64,000 bases of DNA from Natronomonas salinimetallica. GTDB lineage: Archaea; Halobacteriota; Halobacteria; Halobacteriales; Haloarculaceae. Within the stretch, counting starts at the first letter, position 1, and each line of letters begins with the position of its first letter. Shown in pieces: positions 55,032-63,260 of the stretch. The stretch covers positions 82,310 to 146,309 of the forward strand of contig NZ_JACDNQ010000002.1 of assembly GCF_013839515.1 (NCBI RefSeq), given 5' to 3'. The notes beneath the pieces are model-generated. The model made no database searches and was not told the DNA's origin. It saw nothing but the letters and a program-made list of their open reading frames with translations. The position numbers and the translations under genes are program-made.

Positions 55032-56342
55032 TCAGGCGGTCGCGTCGCGGGCTTTCTCCGCTTCGAGTTGGACGGTATAGGCGCGGTCGTCGTCGTGCGC
55101 CGCGGCCGCCGAGAGCGCACGCTCCGTTCCGATCCGGACCAACGCCCACGCGGCCGAGGCACGCACCCGAACGGCCTCGCTCTCGTCGTCGAGGCGCTCC
55201 GAGAGCGGCTCGATTGCCCGCGTATCGCCGATAAGCCCGAGCGCCCGAGCGGCGACCGACCGGACTGCCGCCTCCTCATCCGCCATCGCGTTCGCGACCG
55301 GCTGGCTCGCCTCTTCGCTTCCGATCTCGCCGAGCGCACGGAGCGTCGCCTTCTGGAGCGGCGGGTTCCCGCTGTCGACGAAGTCGACGAGCGTCTCGAG
55401 GGCCCGGTCGTCGCCGATCTTTCCGAGCACCTCGATCGCGGGGACGTCCCGTCGCTTCGCGAGCGCCTGTACCGGTTCGAACGCCTCCTTTGGACCGAGT
55501 CGCCGAAGTGCGTCGAGGCAGTTTTCCTGCATGAAATCCGAATCGAGATGTTCGAGTGCCATCAGGATCCGCTCGGGGTCGTGTTCGGCCTCGGCGATCC
55601 GGACGACGCCGAGCTCCGGGGGGAAATCCTTGCGGTTCTCGGCGGTCAGACGGTCGTAGAACCCCTCTCGCTCGAACTGCTCTGCGATCTCGAGGTCGCC
55701 CCACTCCTCGGCGTCCCCGAGCGCCGAGTCGAGCGCGTCGACGGCGTCGAGAAGCGCGGCGATCGTCCCCGCGTCCTCGTCCGCGTCGAGACGGCCGTCG
55801 GCGGCGGTTTCGCCGACCGACTCGACGCTGTCGCCGAGGGCGTCGGTTTCGTCACCCTCGATCGGAAACTCGACGCCGAGTTCCTCCTCGGCGGATTCGA
55901 GGAACGCCGAGACGGCTTCGACGACGGCGGGGTCGCCGTCGCGGGTCCACCGCGTTTCACGGATCGTCCCGGCGGCCTCGCTCGTGGCGTCCGCGACGTC
56001 CTCACCGTAGGGGCCGCGCTGGTCGTCGATACCGTCCCGAAGCTCGTCGATGCGGTCTTCGAGCGGTTCGGCCGGATCCTCCGGCTCCTCGTCCTCGTCG
56101 TCGGGTTCCGGAACCGGGATCTCGGCGTCCTCGAGGTCGGTCTCGATCGCGTCGACGTCACCCTCGACGGCGTCCAGATCGGCCTCCGTGGCGGCGTCTT
56201 CGAGGGCATTCTCGGTGGCGTCGAGTCGCGACTCGAACGCCTCGACGTCGGCGTCGGCAGCCGGCTCGGATTCGGCTTCGCGTTCGGCGTCGGGCTCCCC
56301 GTCGTCGGTGCCGTCGGCGCTCTCGTCGTCCCCGTTGCTCAT
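55032..56342 (-). CDS. HEAT-repeat (PBS-lyase-like) protein with acidic coiled N-terminal half
   Basis: 436 residues. The first about 200 residues are extremely acidic with predicted coiled coil (VEAFESRLDATENALEDAATEADL), followed from about residue 255 by four or five HEAT-like repeats: units such as RALGEIGSEEASQPVANAM and RALGLIGDTRAIEPLSERL. It is a scaffold or protein-protein interaction protein; partners unknown. Confidence 0.85.
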   Translation of the reverse strand: MSNGDDESADGTDDGEPDAEREAESEPAADADVEAFESRLDATENALEDAATEADLDAVEGDVDAIETDLEDAEIPVPEPDDEDEEPEDPAEPLEDRIDELRDGIDDQRGPYGEDVADATSEAAGTIRETRWTRDGDPAVVEAVSAFLESAEEELGVEFPIEGDETDALGDSVESVGETAADGRLDADEDAGTIAALLDAVDALDSALGDAEEWGDLEIAEQFEREGFYDRLTAENRKDFPPELGVVRIAEAEHDPERILMALEHLDSDFMQENCLDALRRLGPKEAFEPVQALAKRRDVPAIEVLGKIGDDRALETLVDFVDSGNPPLQKATLRALGEIGSEEASQPVANAMADEEAAVRSVAARALGLIGDTRAIEPLSERLDDESEAVRVRASAAWALVRIGTERALSAAAAHDDDRAYTVQLEAEKARDATA

Positions 56343-56603
56343 ACCGTATCGTGGGGTAGAACGGGCCAAGAGCGTTTCCCTTCGCGACGTCGGGAGCCGT
56401 CGGACGGTTCCGCCGGCCGCCCGTCCCGCCGGAAGGCCCGTGTGCCCTCGATACGAAACGTTATATCGGATCGAGCGGCTGTCGGAGACATGGACGCCGC
56501 CATCGGTACGGAACGAGGACCGCCGACCGAAGAGCCATCCCGAAGCTTCCGGGAGGACAGGCCCCGATCGAACGCCCACAGCCAGAGCGAGGCCGGGAGG
56601 TAA

Positions 56604-56813
56604 ATGCCATCAGCGACTGTCCGTCGGCTCGTCGCGGAGGGCCCGATCCGGGCTGCGACGTTCTTCGCGTTCGCGTTCGTGCTCACGGCCGTCGGTGGGT
56701 TCCTCATCGGTGACCTCCGGACCGGCATCCGATGGGGAATCGGTCTCGGCGCCGCGTTCGGGGTCTTCGCATACGCGTTCATCAAGCCGACCGGTGGGCG
56801 AGACGACGGGTGA
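56604..56813 (+). CDS. Small two-span membrane protein
   Basis: 69 residues. Hydrophobic segments at about 16-34 and 41-61 (FFAFAFVLTAVGGFLIG, WGIGLGAAFGVFAYAFIK), ending PTGGRDDG. Small haloarchaeal membrane protein of unknown function. Its start follows a reverse-strand gene start by about 260 bp. Confidence 0.7.
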   Translation: MPSATVRRLVAEGPIRAATFFAFAFVLTAVGGFLIGDLRTGIRWGIGLGAAFGVFAYAFIKPTGGRDDG

Positions 56814-56984
56814 GACCGTCTGGTGAATCCGTATCGGGCCCCCCACGTTCCCGTAGATGCGATGCCCCACGGGGTGACGTCCGGCAGTGTGAGTCCGATC
56901 GGCGGGACGGACGGTGACCCCCCCGGATGCGGCCTTGGGGAGTCACACAGCTTTAGGTCCTCGCGCGGGGAGCTACGGACGGGT

Positions 56985-57521
56985 ATGAAAATATACACCG
57001 GCCGCGGCGACGAGGGAATGACCGATCTCCAGGACATGTCCCGGATCTCGAAGACGAGCCCCCGGATCGAGGCCTACGGAACCGTCGACGAAGTGAACAG
57101 CCTCATTGGCCTGACCCGTCCGTCCGGCTACGACGACGTCGACGAGCGACTCGAGCGGATTCAAAACCACCTCCACATCATCCAGGCCGATTTCGCGAAC
57201 CCCGATGAGACGGATACGGACTCGCCACACATCGAGGAACACCACGTCGAGAAACTCGAAGACTGGATGGACCGCTTCGACGAGGAACTCGAACCGCTAC
57301 AGAGTTTCATCCTCCCCGGCGGCAGCGATATCGGGGCGAGACTCCACCACGCGCGATCGGTCTGCCGGCGTGCCGAGCGTCGGGCCGTCGCGTTGGCCGC
57401 CGACGAGCCGATCAACGACGCCGCAGTCGCGTACCTCAACCGGCTTTCGGACGCGCTCTTCGTCTTCGCTCGCGTGCTGAACGAACGGGAGGGAATTCCG
57501 GAGGAAGCCCCGGAGTACTGA
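56985..57521 (+). CDS. Cob(I)yrinic acid a,c-diamide adenosyltransferase (PduO type)
   Basis: 178 residues from the ATG at 56985. The ATP-binding N-terminus MKIYTGRGDEGMTDLQ and the segment LPGGSDIGARLHHARSVCRRAERRAV are diagnostic for the PduO-type ATR. It attaches the 5'-deoxyadenosyl group to cobalamin. No other cobalamin gene is adjacent. Confidence 0.94.
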   Translation: MKIYTGRGDEGMTDLQDMSRISKTSPRIEAYGTVDEVNSLIGLTRPSGYDDVDERLERIQNHLHIIQADFANPDETDTDSPHIEEHHVEKLEDWMDRFDEELEPLQSFILPGGSDIGARLHHARSVCRRAERRAVALAADEPINDAAVAYLNRLSDALFVFARVLNEREGIPEEAPEY

Positions 57522-57682
57522 GCCGGCCGGTGCCACGTTCCCGAATGCATCCGATCTCTACGTGATATCGGAGTCGTTGGAACGGGGCACGGCCGACCGT
57601 GCGAGCGGACGCCACGGGGAGCGGCGTCCGGCGTCGTCGTCGGTTCAATCGTTTTAAGCCCCGCCGGATCCCGAAACCGGGT

Positions 57683-59035
57683 ATGAAACGCGTAGACGTC
57701 GCCATCGTTGGCGGGGGGCCGGCCGGCTCATCGGCCGGCTATGCGGCCGCCAGCGAGGGGGCCGACACCGTCGTCATCGAGAAAGGTGTTCCGCGTGCCG
57801 ACCGCGACGGCCCCGGCCCGGACTCGACGGACGCCGCGGGGATCCTCGACTACTGGGTCGATATCATGGACCTCGACGAGCCGATACCCGACCACGTCAA
57901 ACACCGCGAACTCGCGGCGGCGGAGTTCGTCGGCCCCTCCGAGACGCTGGAGTTGACGAACACGGGCATCGATTCGTCCTATCCGAACTTCGGGTTCACC
58001 ATGCACCGGGCCCGGTTCGACGATTGGCTCGGCGCGCGCGCCGAGGACGCCGGGGCCGACTACCGGGTCGGGACCGGCGTCGCCGGCGTCGAGACGGATC
58101 TGACCGGCTTGCCGTCCCACACGCTGACGCTCCGGGACGGGACGGAGATCGACGCCAACTACCTCATCCTGGCCGACGGCCCACAGCGGACCATCACCGG
58201 CAGCGTCCTCGAACGGTGGCTTCCCACCGAGACGATGGACCGACTCGGGTCTCGGCGGACGAACCACATCGCCTACCAGGAGTATCGGGAGTTCCCCGAG
58301 GAGCTGTTCGAGGACGACCGTCTGAAGTTCTGGTGGGGGTACATGCCCGGCCACACCGCCTACCCGTGGGTGTTCCCCAACGACGGCCGTGTCGCTCGGG
58401 TCGGGCTGACGATGCCGATCGATCTCGACCTCGATGCGGTCGAACACCGCGAACGCTACCGGCTGCTCCGCCCCGATGACGACCGGATCCCACAGGGTTC
58501 GGCGTACATCGAACGCCTCCTCGACGTGGCGTTCCCCGAGTACGACATCGAGGACTTCCCGATACAGGACGACCGCGGTAAGGCCAGGGGTACCGAGACG
58601 TACCCGATCTCGTCGACCCGTCCGATCGAGTCGCCGACCCGGGCGAACGTGGCGGTCGTCGGCGGGGCCATGGGTGCGACCTCCGCGTTCCACGAGGGCG
58701 GCGACCACGTCGCGATCCGGACCGGTTCTATCGCGGGACGGCTCGCCGCCCTCGGAGCCCTCCGGGCGTACAACGCGGAGTGGCACCGGGCGATCGGCCC
58801 GGAAGTGCGCCGGAACTGTATCTTCGCCGAGATGGTTCGCGGCTACGAACCGAGCGATTGGGACCGGCTGTTCGCCCTCGTCGACAACATCGTAGATACG
58901 GACGGTATCACCCCCCGTGAATCGATCTACGCCGGATGGTCGGGGGCCAAACTCTTCGCGGAGTACACCTGGCGGAAACTCGGCTCCCGGGGGGGCCGAT
59001 ACGCACAGGTATTCGAGGACGAGTACGGCGTATGA
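57683..59035 (+). CDS. Geranylgeranyl reductase family flavoprotein (digeranylgeranylglycerophospholipid reductase-like)
   Basis: 450 residues. FAD fold VAIVGGGPAGSSAGYAAASEG, and the conserved HRARFDDWLGARAEDAGADYR region, then WVFPNDGRVARVGLTMPID and VVGGAMGATSAFHEGG (second FAD contact). Members saturate isoprenoid chains of archaeal membrane lipids or menaquinone; which substrate applies here is not decided by sequence. Last ordinary chromosomal gene before the TA region. Confidence 0.88.
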   Translation: MKRVDVAIVGGGPAGSSAGYAAASEGADTVVIEKGVPRADRDGPGPDSTDAAGILDYWVDIMDLDEPIPDHVKHRELAAAEFVGPSETLELTNTGIDSSYPNFGFTMHRARFDDWLGARAEDAGADYRVGTGVAGVETDLTGLPSHTLTLRDGTEIDANYLILADGPQRTITGSVLERWLPTETMDRLGSRRTNHIAYQEYREFPEELFEDDRLKFWWGYMPGHTAYPWVFPNDGRVARVGLTMPIDLDLDAVEHRERYRLLRPDDDRIPQGSAYIERLLDVAFPEYDIEDFPIQDDRGKARGTETYPISSTRPIESPTRANVAVVGGAMGATSAFHEGGDHVAIRTGSIAGRLAALGALRAYNAEWHRAIGPEVRRNCIFAEMVRGYEPSDWDRLFALVDNIVDTDGITPRESIYAGWSGAKLFAEYTWRKLGSRGGRYAQVFEDEYGV

Positions 59036-59284
59036 TATCGGCCGCCGCTCCCGCGGTGACCCGAAAGAGGATTATCCCTCAATCACGTAGAGTCGATGCG
59101 CACCATCAGTCCCCGACCGAGCAGCCCGTCAGGGTAGCGATGACCGTTCGGAGAACCCAGGTGTGCGATACGCCGCTTGGGGTGGTGTGAGCCGCCCCGA
59201 CAGCCGGTGGTACACAACGCCACCCGCCCGGCACGAGGGTTAGCCGACCGACCGTGGCACACGGCCTGGAGTGAGGTCGGACGT

Positions 59285-59303
59285 TAGTGTTCCGGGCGTA
59301 CAT
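59285..59303 (+). repeat. TA-region repeat, 19-bp tail only (copy R1)
   Basis: tagtgttccgggcgtacat is identical to the last 19 bases of the full repeat, but the palindrome and the left hairpin arm are missing. It is the first copy, at the left edge of the array. Confidence 0.8.
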
Positions 59304-59305
59304 TT

Positions 59306-59322
59306 CGGATATCCGTTAACGG
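59306..59322. promoter_or_regulatory. Overlapping palindromes upstream of hicBA
   Basis: cggatatccg and ccgttaacgg overlap by three bases, directly following repeat copy R1. They could be operator half-sites for the RHH- or HTH-type antitoxin. Confidence 0.45.
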
Positions 59323-59362
59323 AGGGTACTGACTCTGTGCCGAACTGTAAACGTTGGTGGTC

Positions 59363-59379
59363 CGAATCAATATGATTCG
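59363..59379. promoter_or_regulatory. Perfect inverted repeat, likely hicBA operator
   Basis: cgaatca-ata-tgattcg, a 7-bp inverted repeat with a 3-nt spacer, 53 bp before the hicB start and about 20-40 bp upstream of its TATA-like box. Autoregulation through such palindromes is established for TA operons; its use here is inferred. Confidence 0.55.
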
Positions 59380-59431
59380 ATGGTCTATCGGCCAAACGCT
59401 TATTCGACGCGTCCCGTTACTCTTAGATAGC

Positions 59432-59701
59432 ATGGCCAGTTCGACGAGAGACGGGGCGGATCACGCCGATGAGATACGCCTGTGGCGCGAAGACGACTGG
59501 TGGATCGCCAAGGATGTCGATACTGGAGTCACGACACAGGGACCGTCCCGAGTGGCTACACTGGAGAACCTCGACGAAGCGATCGCGCTCTACAACGACG
59601 AAATCGGGAAGGAACCGACCGACGAGGAACTTCGTGAGATGGGGATAGATCCCACAGACAACACGACTGGAGATCAGGAACCGCCGGACGTGATCAAGTA
59701 G
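59432..59701 (+). CDS. hicB: HicB-family antitoxin
   Basis: 89 residues from the ATG at 59432. EIRLWREDDWWIAKDVDTGVTTQGPSRVATLENLDEAIALY is the partial RNase-H-like HicB fold, which covers the HicA active site. The tail is short, without a clear DNA-binding domain. hicA follows three bases after its stop, the usual haloarchaeal order. Confidence 0.88.
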   Translation: MASSTRDGADHADEIRLWREDDWWIAKDVDTGVTTQGPSRVATLENLDEAIALYNDEIGKEPTDEELREMGIDPTDNTTGDQEPPDVIK

Positions 59702-59704
59702 TCG

Positions 59705-59956
59705 ATGGCGAGGAGAACATTCTCCGGTCGAGAGGTGGTGAAAGTGCTGGTGAACGTCGGTAGCTTCGAATGGCGACGGACGACTGGCGACCATGCACAA
59801 CTCTACTACGAACACCCCACGAACGAGGACGACCGAAGACGAGTCACGATTCCGTTACACGACGAACTTCGGACGGGAACGCTACGTGACATCGCCGACA
59901 GCGCTGGAGCCAACGACTTCGGCGCATTCTGTGAGTGGATCGACCGCCACGCGTAA
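59705..59956 (+). CDS. hicA: HicA-family mRNA interferase toxin
   Basis: 83 residues with a dsRBD-like fold. The catalytic histidine is in TTGDHAQLYYEHP (family GSH/GDH). VTIPLHDELRTGTLRDIADSAGAND is the conserved second half. It cleaves mRNA when HicB is absent. Appears intact. Confidence 0.9.
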   Translation: MARRTFSGREVVKVLVNVGSFEWRRTTGDHAQLYYEHPTNEDDRRRVTIPLHDELRTGTLRDIADSAGANDFGAFCEWIDRHA

Positions 59957-59974
59957 ACAGAGAGACCGGACAGG

Positions 59975-60115
59975 ATGACACCCGAAGACCGTACCACCGA
60001 ACGCTCTCCTGTCTACGACGTGTCGGACGCCATCTGTCGAGAATTCGTGTTGGGGGTCGCCAAGGCTGATCGGGACGAACACCGCGATATTTACGAGGCC
60101 CTCGAAAACGAATAG
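59975..60115 (+). CDS. Small protein downstream of hicBA
   Basis: 46 residues: MTPEDRTTERSPVYDVSDAI opening, then FVLGVAKADRDEHRDIYEAL. A degraded copy of the same DNA stretch (caaggct.atcgggacgaac) is present near 61111, in front of the DUF433 module. It may be a conserved TA-associated accessory; function unknown. Confidence 0.55.
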   Translation: MTPEDRTTERSPVYDVSDAICREFVLGVAKADRDEHRDIYEALENE

Positions 60116-60159
60116 CGTCCTCACGCCCGTCTGTTCTCGATTCATAGAACCGTGAGTTC

Positions 60160-60214
60160 CACTTTCGCCGAGCCTACTAGTAGGTTTTCGCCCGGTAGTG
60201 TTCCGGGCGTACAT
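60160..60214 (+). repeat. 55-bp TA-region repeat, copy R2
   Basis: Full copy. The palindrome ctactagtag is at 60174-60183, followed by a short variable spacer, then the hairpin cgcccgg-tagtgtt-ccgggcg at 60189-60209 and the tail tacat. Same orientation as all other copies. Confidence 0.93.
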
Positions 60215-60404
60215 CGACCTTTTACGCTGCGCGCTGGCTTCGTCAGCGCTCGGTGAATCAGCATCTTTGCGAGCGGTAGCGAGCAAAGGCTCGGGGGACG
60301 ACCGAAGGGAGCTACCTGGCGACCGTCCGGGTCCTCCGAACTGATCGGTCCCCGGATACAACTGACTAGTGTTTGGCAGGTGGGCGGTATGCCTCGTCAT
60401 CCGC

Positions 60405-60459
60405 TCGATTTCACGGTCCTGAGCGTAGCTTCTCGCCGGGTAGTGTTTCAGGCGTACAT
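60405..60459 (+). repeat. 55-bp TA-region repeat, decayed copy R3
   Basis: Aligns over the full length with one deleted base, but the palindrome is lost (cctgagcgtag) and the hairpin stem is mismatched (cgccggg tagtgtt tcaggcg). Confidence 0.7.
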
Positions 60460-60523
60460 TATCGTTCGCTTCGCTAGTCCTCCACCCACTATTCCTCCGG
60501 GAACAGAGGTCCCGGTGTGTCCA

Positions 60524-60541
60524 GGGCGCACGAGTGCGCCC
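60524..60541. terminator. Perfect hairpin downstream of the unknown reverse gene
   Basis: gggcgcac-ga-gtgcgccc, 8-bp stem and 2-nt loop, 12 bases past the stop of the gene ending at 60553. Could terminate transcription; T-tracts are weak. Confidence 0.4.
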
Positions 60542-60552
60542 CTCGCGCCGAA

Positions 60553-61074
60553 TCAAGCAGATTTTTCAGCGAGCCACCGCTGTAGCTCTGCTTCTTTCTC
60601 TTCGTAGACTGTTTCCAGGTGACGGTCTTTTCTCTGACGTACGATGGCTTTGATTTCCTTGAACAGCTCTTCGCAAAGCGATTCCAACTTCTCAGAATCG
60701 GGCCGGGAACTGTCGTTCAGGATGGGGAAATCACTCCGTTCGGACTGGGACAGTTCTTGATAGAGTCTTCGGGCGAGGGGCTCATACAGGTTGGCGACGC
60801 GCTTCCAGTCTGCCGTTTTTTCCAATGACTGCTGTCGATATTTTTCGTCGGTACAGACCTTCTCGGCAAAATTCCACATATACGCCTGGGTTTGCTCATC
60901 GAAGTAGAACCACCGATTCACCAGCCAATCCTCTTCGGAATAGACCGGCTTGACGATCAGCAAATGATCGCTACCAACTGGTCCGCCCGTGTCAAACACT
61001 AACGTCGCCTTACACCCGCTGGCGGTTCGCTTCTCTATCGTTTCGCGCACGTGGATCGTTCTCCGCGTTATCAC
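60553..61074 (-). CDS. Unknown protein inside the TA array
   Basis: 173 residues, clearly lower GC than the core genes. It begins MITRRTIHVRETIEKRT and contains GCKATLVFDTGGPVGSDHLLIVKPVYSEEDWLVNRW, then a long helical region (EKLESLCEELFKEIKAIVRQRKDRHLETVYEEKEAELQ). No TA partner on its strand. It shares its upstream spacer with the DUF433 module. Not recognised; possible effector, or cargo of a cassette. Confidence 0.65.
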   Translation of the reverse strand: MITRRTIHVRETIEKRTASGCKATLVFDTGGPVGSDHLLIVKPVYSEEDWLVNRWFYFDEQTQAYMWNFAEKVCTDEKYRQQSLEKTADWKRVANLYEPLARRLYQELSQSERSDFPILNDSSRPDSEKLESLCEELFKEIKAIVRQRKDRHLETVYEEKEAELQRWLAEKSA

Positions 61075-61226
61075 TCAAAAACGTTCGGCGAGAGATTGTG
61101 CATCGGGTTGCGAAGGCTATCGGGACGAACAACGCGAAATCTACGGCGCGTCTGGAGATGGGAATCCTCATCTTTGGCTGGTACGACAGCAGTATGTTTT
61201 TGCGAGAGTAGCAGCAACGTGTACGT

Positions 61227-61520
61227 ATGTCCGAGGGAGAGGCTCGGCGGATCGCACACGAGCTGATGAGCGAGCCCCACATCAGTGGCCGCCGAGTCAG
61301 CGTCCGTCAGGTGTACGCCCTCGTCGAAGAACGTGGGGAAGATCCCGAGGCTGTTGCCGATCGGTACGATCTCGACGTAGCCGACGTGTATCACGCGCTG
61401 GCGTACTATCACGACCACCCGAGGGAGATGCGCGAGGTCGAACAGGAACGCGAAGACGCAATAGAAGACTTCCGCGAATCGATCGATCGTCCCGAAGGCA
61501 TCGATCCAGACGCCGCTTGA
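61227..61520 (+). CDS. DUF433-family antitoxin
   Basis: 97 residues. An N-terminal HTH-like segment (HISGRRVSVRQVYALVEERGEDPEAVADRYDLDVADVYHALAYYHDHP) is typical of DUF433; an acidic helical tail follows, likely the toxin-neutralising part. The gene is followed one base after its stop by a DUF5615 PIN-like toxin. Confidence 0.87.
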   Translation: MSEGEARRIAHELMSEPHISGRRVSVRQVYALVEERGEDPEAVADRYDLDVADVYHALAYYHDHPREMREVEQEREDAIEDFRESIDRPEGIDPDAA

Positions 61521-61521
61521 A

Positions 61522-61866
61522 ATGAACGGGTGGCGCTTTCTACTGGACGAAAACATCGACCCGAAAACGGCGACGTATTTGGAGAAGGAAGGGATCTACG
61601 CCGAGCACGTCCGTGACGCGCTCTGGCAGGGAGCCGATGACGAAGCCGATGTCCTTCCGTACGCCCGAGACCACGAACTGATCATCGTGACGAGCGACGT
61701 GAAAGACTTCGGCGGGTTACCATCTGACGTTCACTCGGGCATTGTTCTTCTCTACGATGATACGATGCCGGCGTATCAGGTTGCAGCCGGTCTTATTACA
61801 ATGAGCGACGTGTACCAGAATCGAGATTCGTTCGGTGGGCGCGAGGAACTCGATCCGTGGGTTTGA
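61522..61866 (+). CDS. DUF5615 PIN-like toxin
   Basis: 114 residues. FLLDENIDPKTATYLEKEG carries the first acidic residue (D9), HELIIVTSDVKDFGGLP the later acidic pair; together they match a PIN-like RNase core. The partner of the preceding DUF433 gene. Intact by reading frame. Confidence 0.87.
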   Translation: MNGWRFLLDENIDPKTATYLEKEGIYAEHVRDALWQGADDEADVLPYARDHELIIVTSDVKDFGGLPSDVHSGIVLLYDDTMPAYQVAAGLITMSDVYQNRDSFGGREELDPWV

Positions 61867-61913
61867 GTAAAAGTGTTGATTCAACGCGCCTGAGTGCCTC
61901 AGAACAACTAATA

Positions 61914-61968
61914 CACTTTCACTGAGCCTACTAGTAGATTCTCGCCCGGTAGTGTTCCGGGCGTACAT
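61914..61968 (+). repeat. 55-bp TA-region repeat, copy R4
   Basis: Full copy: palindrome ctactagtag 61928-61937, hairpin 61943-61963, tail tacat to 61968. 48 bp after the DUF5615 gene, 89 bp before the next antitoxin. Confidence 0.93.
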
Positions 61969-62056
61969 TTCGACCGCTTTGAGCGCTTGCTTTGCACGCC
62001 GTCTGCGCGGGAATCCCCAGCCAAACACTCAAGAATCGCGTACACGTATCTTAGGT

Positions 62057-62302
62057 ATGGCGACGATAGAGATCGACGACGACGTTTACGAGGCCTTACA
62101 GCTCCCGGAGGGGGAGCGCTCGCCCGCGATGAAGCGGGAGTTGGCGGTCTCGCTGTACGCCCGTGACGTTCTCTCTTTCGGGAAGGCGCGTGCGCTGGCG
62201 GAGATGTCGAAACGTGAGTTCCAAGAACTTCTCGGCGAACGTGAAATCGCCCGGCACTACGGCGAACGAGAACTCGAAGAAGATCTCGACTATGCCGAGT
62301 AG
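62057..62302 (+). CDS. UPF0175-family antitoxin
   Basis: 81 residues. IEIDDDVYEALQLPEGERSPAMKRELAVSLYARDVLSFGKARALAEMSKREFQELLGER is the typical UPF0175 fold (VapB-like, DNA-binding). Its usual partner is a DUF3368 PIN toxin, which follows here with overlap. Confidence 0.88.
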   Translation: MATIEIDDDVYEALQLPEGERSPAMKRELAVSLYARDVLSFGKARALAEMSKREFQELLGEREIARHYGERELEEDLDYAE

Positions 62303-62783
62303 CGGGCTGGTCGTTTCGGATACATGACCCCTGCTGAACCTTGCGCTTATCGACCGTCTCGACCTTCTCCGAACACAGTTCGCCGACGTTACCGTCCCAC
62401 GCCGCGTCTGGGACGAACTAGCCGAGGGGGAGGAGGGCCTGGAACCGCTTCGAGAGTTACGCGATGACTGTTTCTTGAGCATCGTTGAGGTAGAGCGCTC
62501 GAACCTGTTCGTCGAGATTTTCCATGAACTTGATCTCGGGGAGACAGCAGCAATCTGCTATGCAGTCGAACACGACGCTGACCTCGTTTTGCTTGACGAA
62601 CGGGACGGGCGACGCGTCGCTCGGAGACACGGCTTGGAGGTTACCGGCGTCATTGGTATTCTTCTTCGTGGAGCGAAAACCGATGAGGTAGATTTGGAGC
62701 ATGAACTCGATGCTCTCCGCGAAGTCGGCTTCTGGATTTCCGACGACCTCTATTCACGCGCACTCTCGGAAGTAGACGAGTAG
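62292..62783 (+). pseudogene. DUF3368 PIN-domain toxin interrupted by an in-frame TGA
   Basis: The 164-codon frame starts at the ATG at 62292, overlapping the antitoxin stop. It reads MPSSGLVVSDT, then TGA at 62325-62327, then PLLNLALIDRLDLLRTQFADVTVP and on to the end at 62783. In this family that position is serine (VVSDTSPLLNLA), so a single base change has converted it to a stop, directly after the first catalytic aspartate. Downstream conserved parts (LDLGETAAICYAVEHDADLVLLDE, VARRHGLEVTGVIGILL) are otherwise undamaged, so the inactivation is recent or the stop is a sequencing error. Confidence 0.85.
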
Positions 62784-62822
62784 CGGTTCTGTCTGTCGGC
62801 GGCCAACCGACGGGGCCGATTC

Positions 62823-62877
62823 CACTTCCACCGGGCCTACTAGTAGTTTCTCGCCCGGTAGTGTTCCGGGCGTACAT
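62823..62877 (+). repeat. 55-bp TA-region repeat, copy R5
   Basis: Full copy: palindrome 62837-62846, hairpin 62852-62872, tail to 62877. 39 bp after the DUF3368 pseudogene and 15 bp before the 3' end of the next, reversed module. Confidence 0.93.
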
Positions 62878-62891
62878 TTTCGCTCGCACAG

Positions 62892-63260
62892 TCACTCGTG
62901 GAGCCACTCGTACCACTCGTCGAGATCGACAAGTTCGTTCTCGATACCTGCCGAGCCGTACTGATCGAATACCCCATCTACTGCTCGAGCCAACCCCTCC
63001 GGGTCGTTGTCGGGGAGTTTCTGGTCGTAGTACAGCAACATTCCAGCATGGTCGTGAGTTCGGTGAAGCGGTTCGAAATCCTTGGCGTTGTTCGTGAGTA
63101 AGATGACGGTCTCATCTGCACACCACTGGAGGAGTTCGACATCGTTCGTGTATTCTCCGAACTGGTCTTTCGCCTGAACGACGTCGTATCCGCGTTCGGA
63201 GAGCAGTCGCTCGAAGATCCGCCCGACGTGTTCGTCCAGAAGGATTCGATCCCCCGTCAC
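62892..63260 (-). CDS. DUF5615 PIN-like toxin (reversed module)
   Basis: 122 residues, MTGDRILLDEHVGRIFERLL with D9 and a later LLTNNAKDFEPLH segment (an asparagine replaces the aspartate seen in the first DUF5615 copy). Its start overlaps the stop of the DUF433 gene by four bases. Second DUF433-DUF5615 module in the window, orientation opposite to the first. Confidence 0.87.
   Translation of the reverse strand: MTGDRILLDEHVGRIFERLLSERGYDVVQAKDQFGEYTNDVELLQWCADETVILLTNNAKDFEPLHRTHDHAGMLLYYDQKLPDNDPEGLARAVDGVFDQYGSAGIENELVDLDEWYEWLHE

Larger units (their letters stand above)
59036..59431. other. Boundary spacer: chromosome to TA region, with partial repeat and operator-like palindromes
   Basis: No gene is convincing in the first about 245 bp. 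The tail of the 55-bp TA-region repeat appears at 59285-59303. Two overlapping palindromes follow (cggatatccg, ccgttaacgg), then an inverted repeat at 59363-59379 and a TATA-like aaacgcttatt near 59402 for hicB. This is where GC content falls, so I place the island's left edge here. Confidence 0.5.
60116..60552. other. 437-bp spacer with two repeat copies
   Basis: Contains repeat copies R2 and R3 and, between them, about 215 bp with no convincing gene. A perfect hairpin at 60524-60541 lies beyond R3. This looks like a cassette slot whose cargo was lost. Confidence 0.5.

Noticed and set aside
59036..59284. GC-rich region after the geranylgeranyl reductase-like gene looked like a structured RNA or tRNA remnant
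   Set aside because: No T-loop (GGTTCRAATCC-like), no cloverleaf stem and no SRP or RNase P RNA core that I recognise could be found on either strand.
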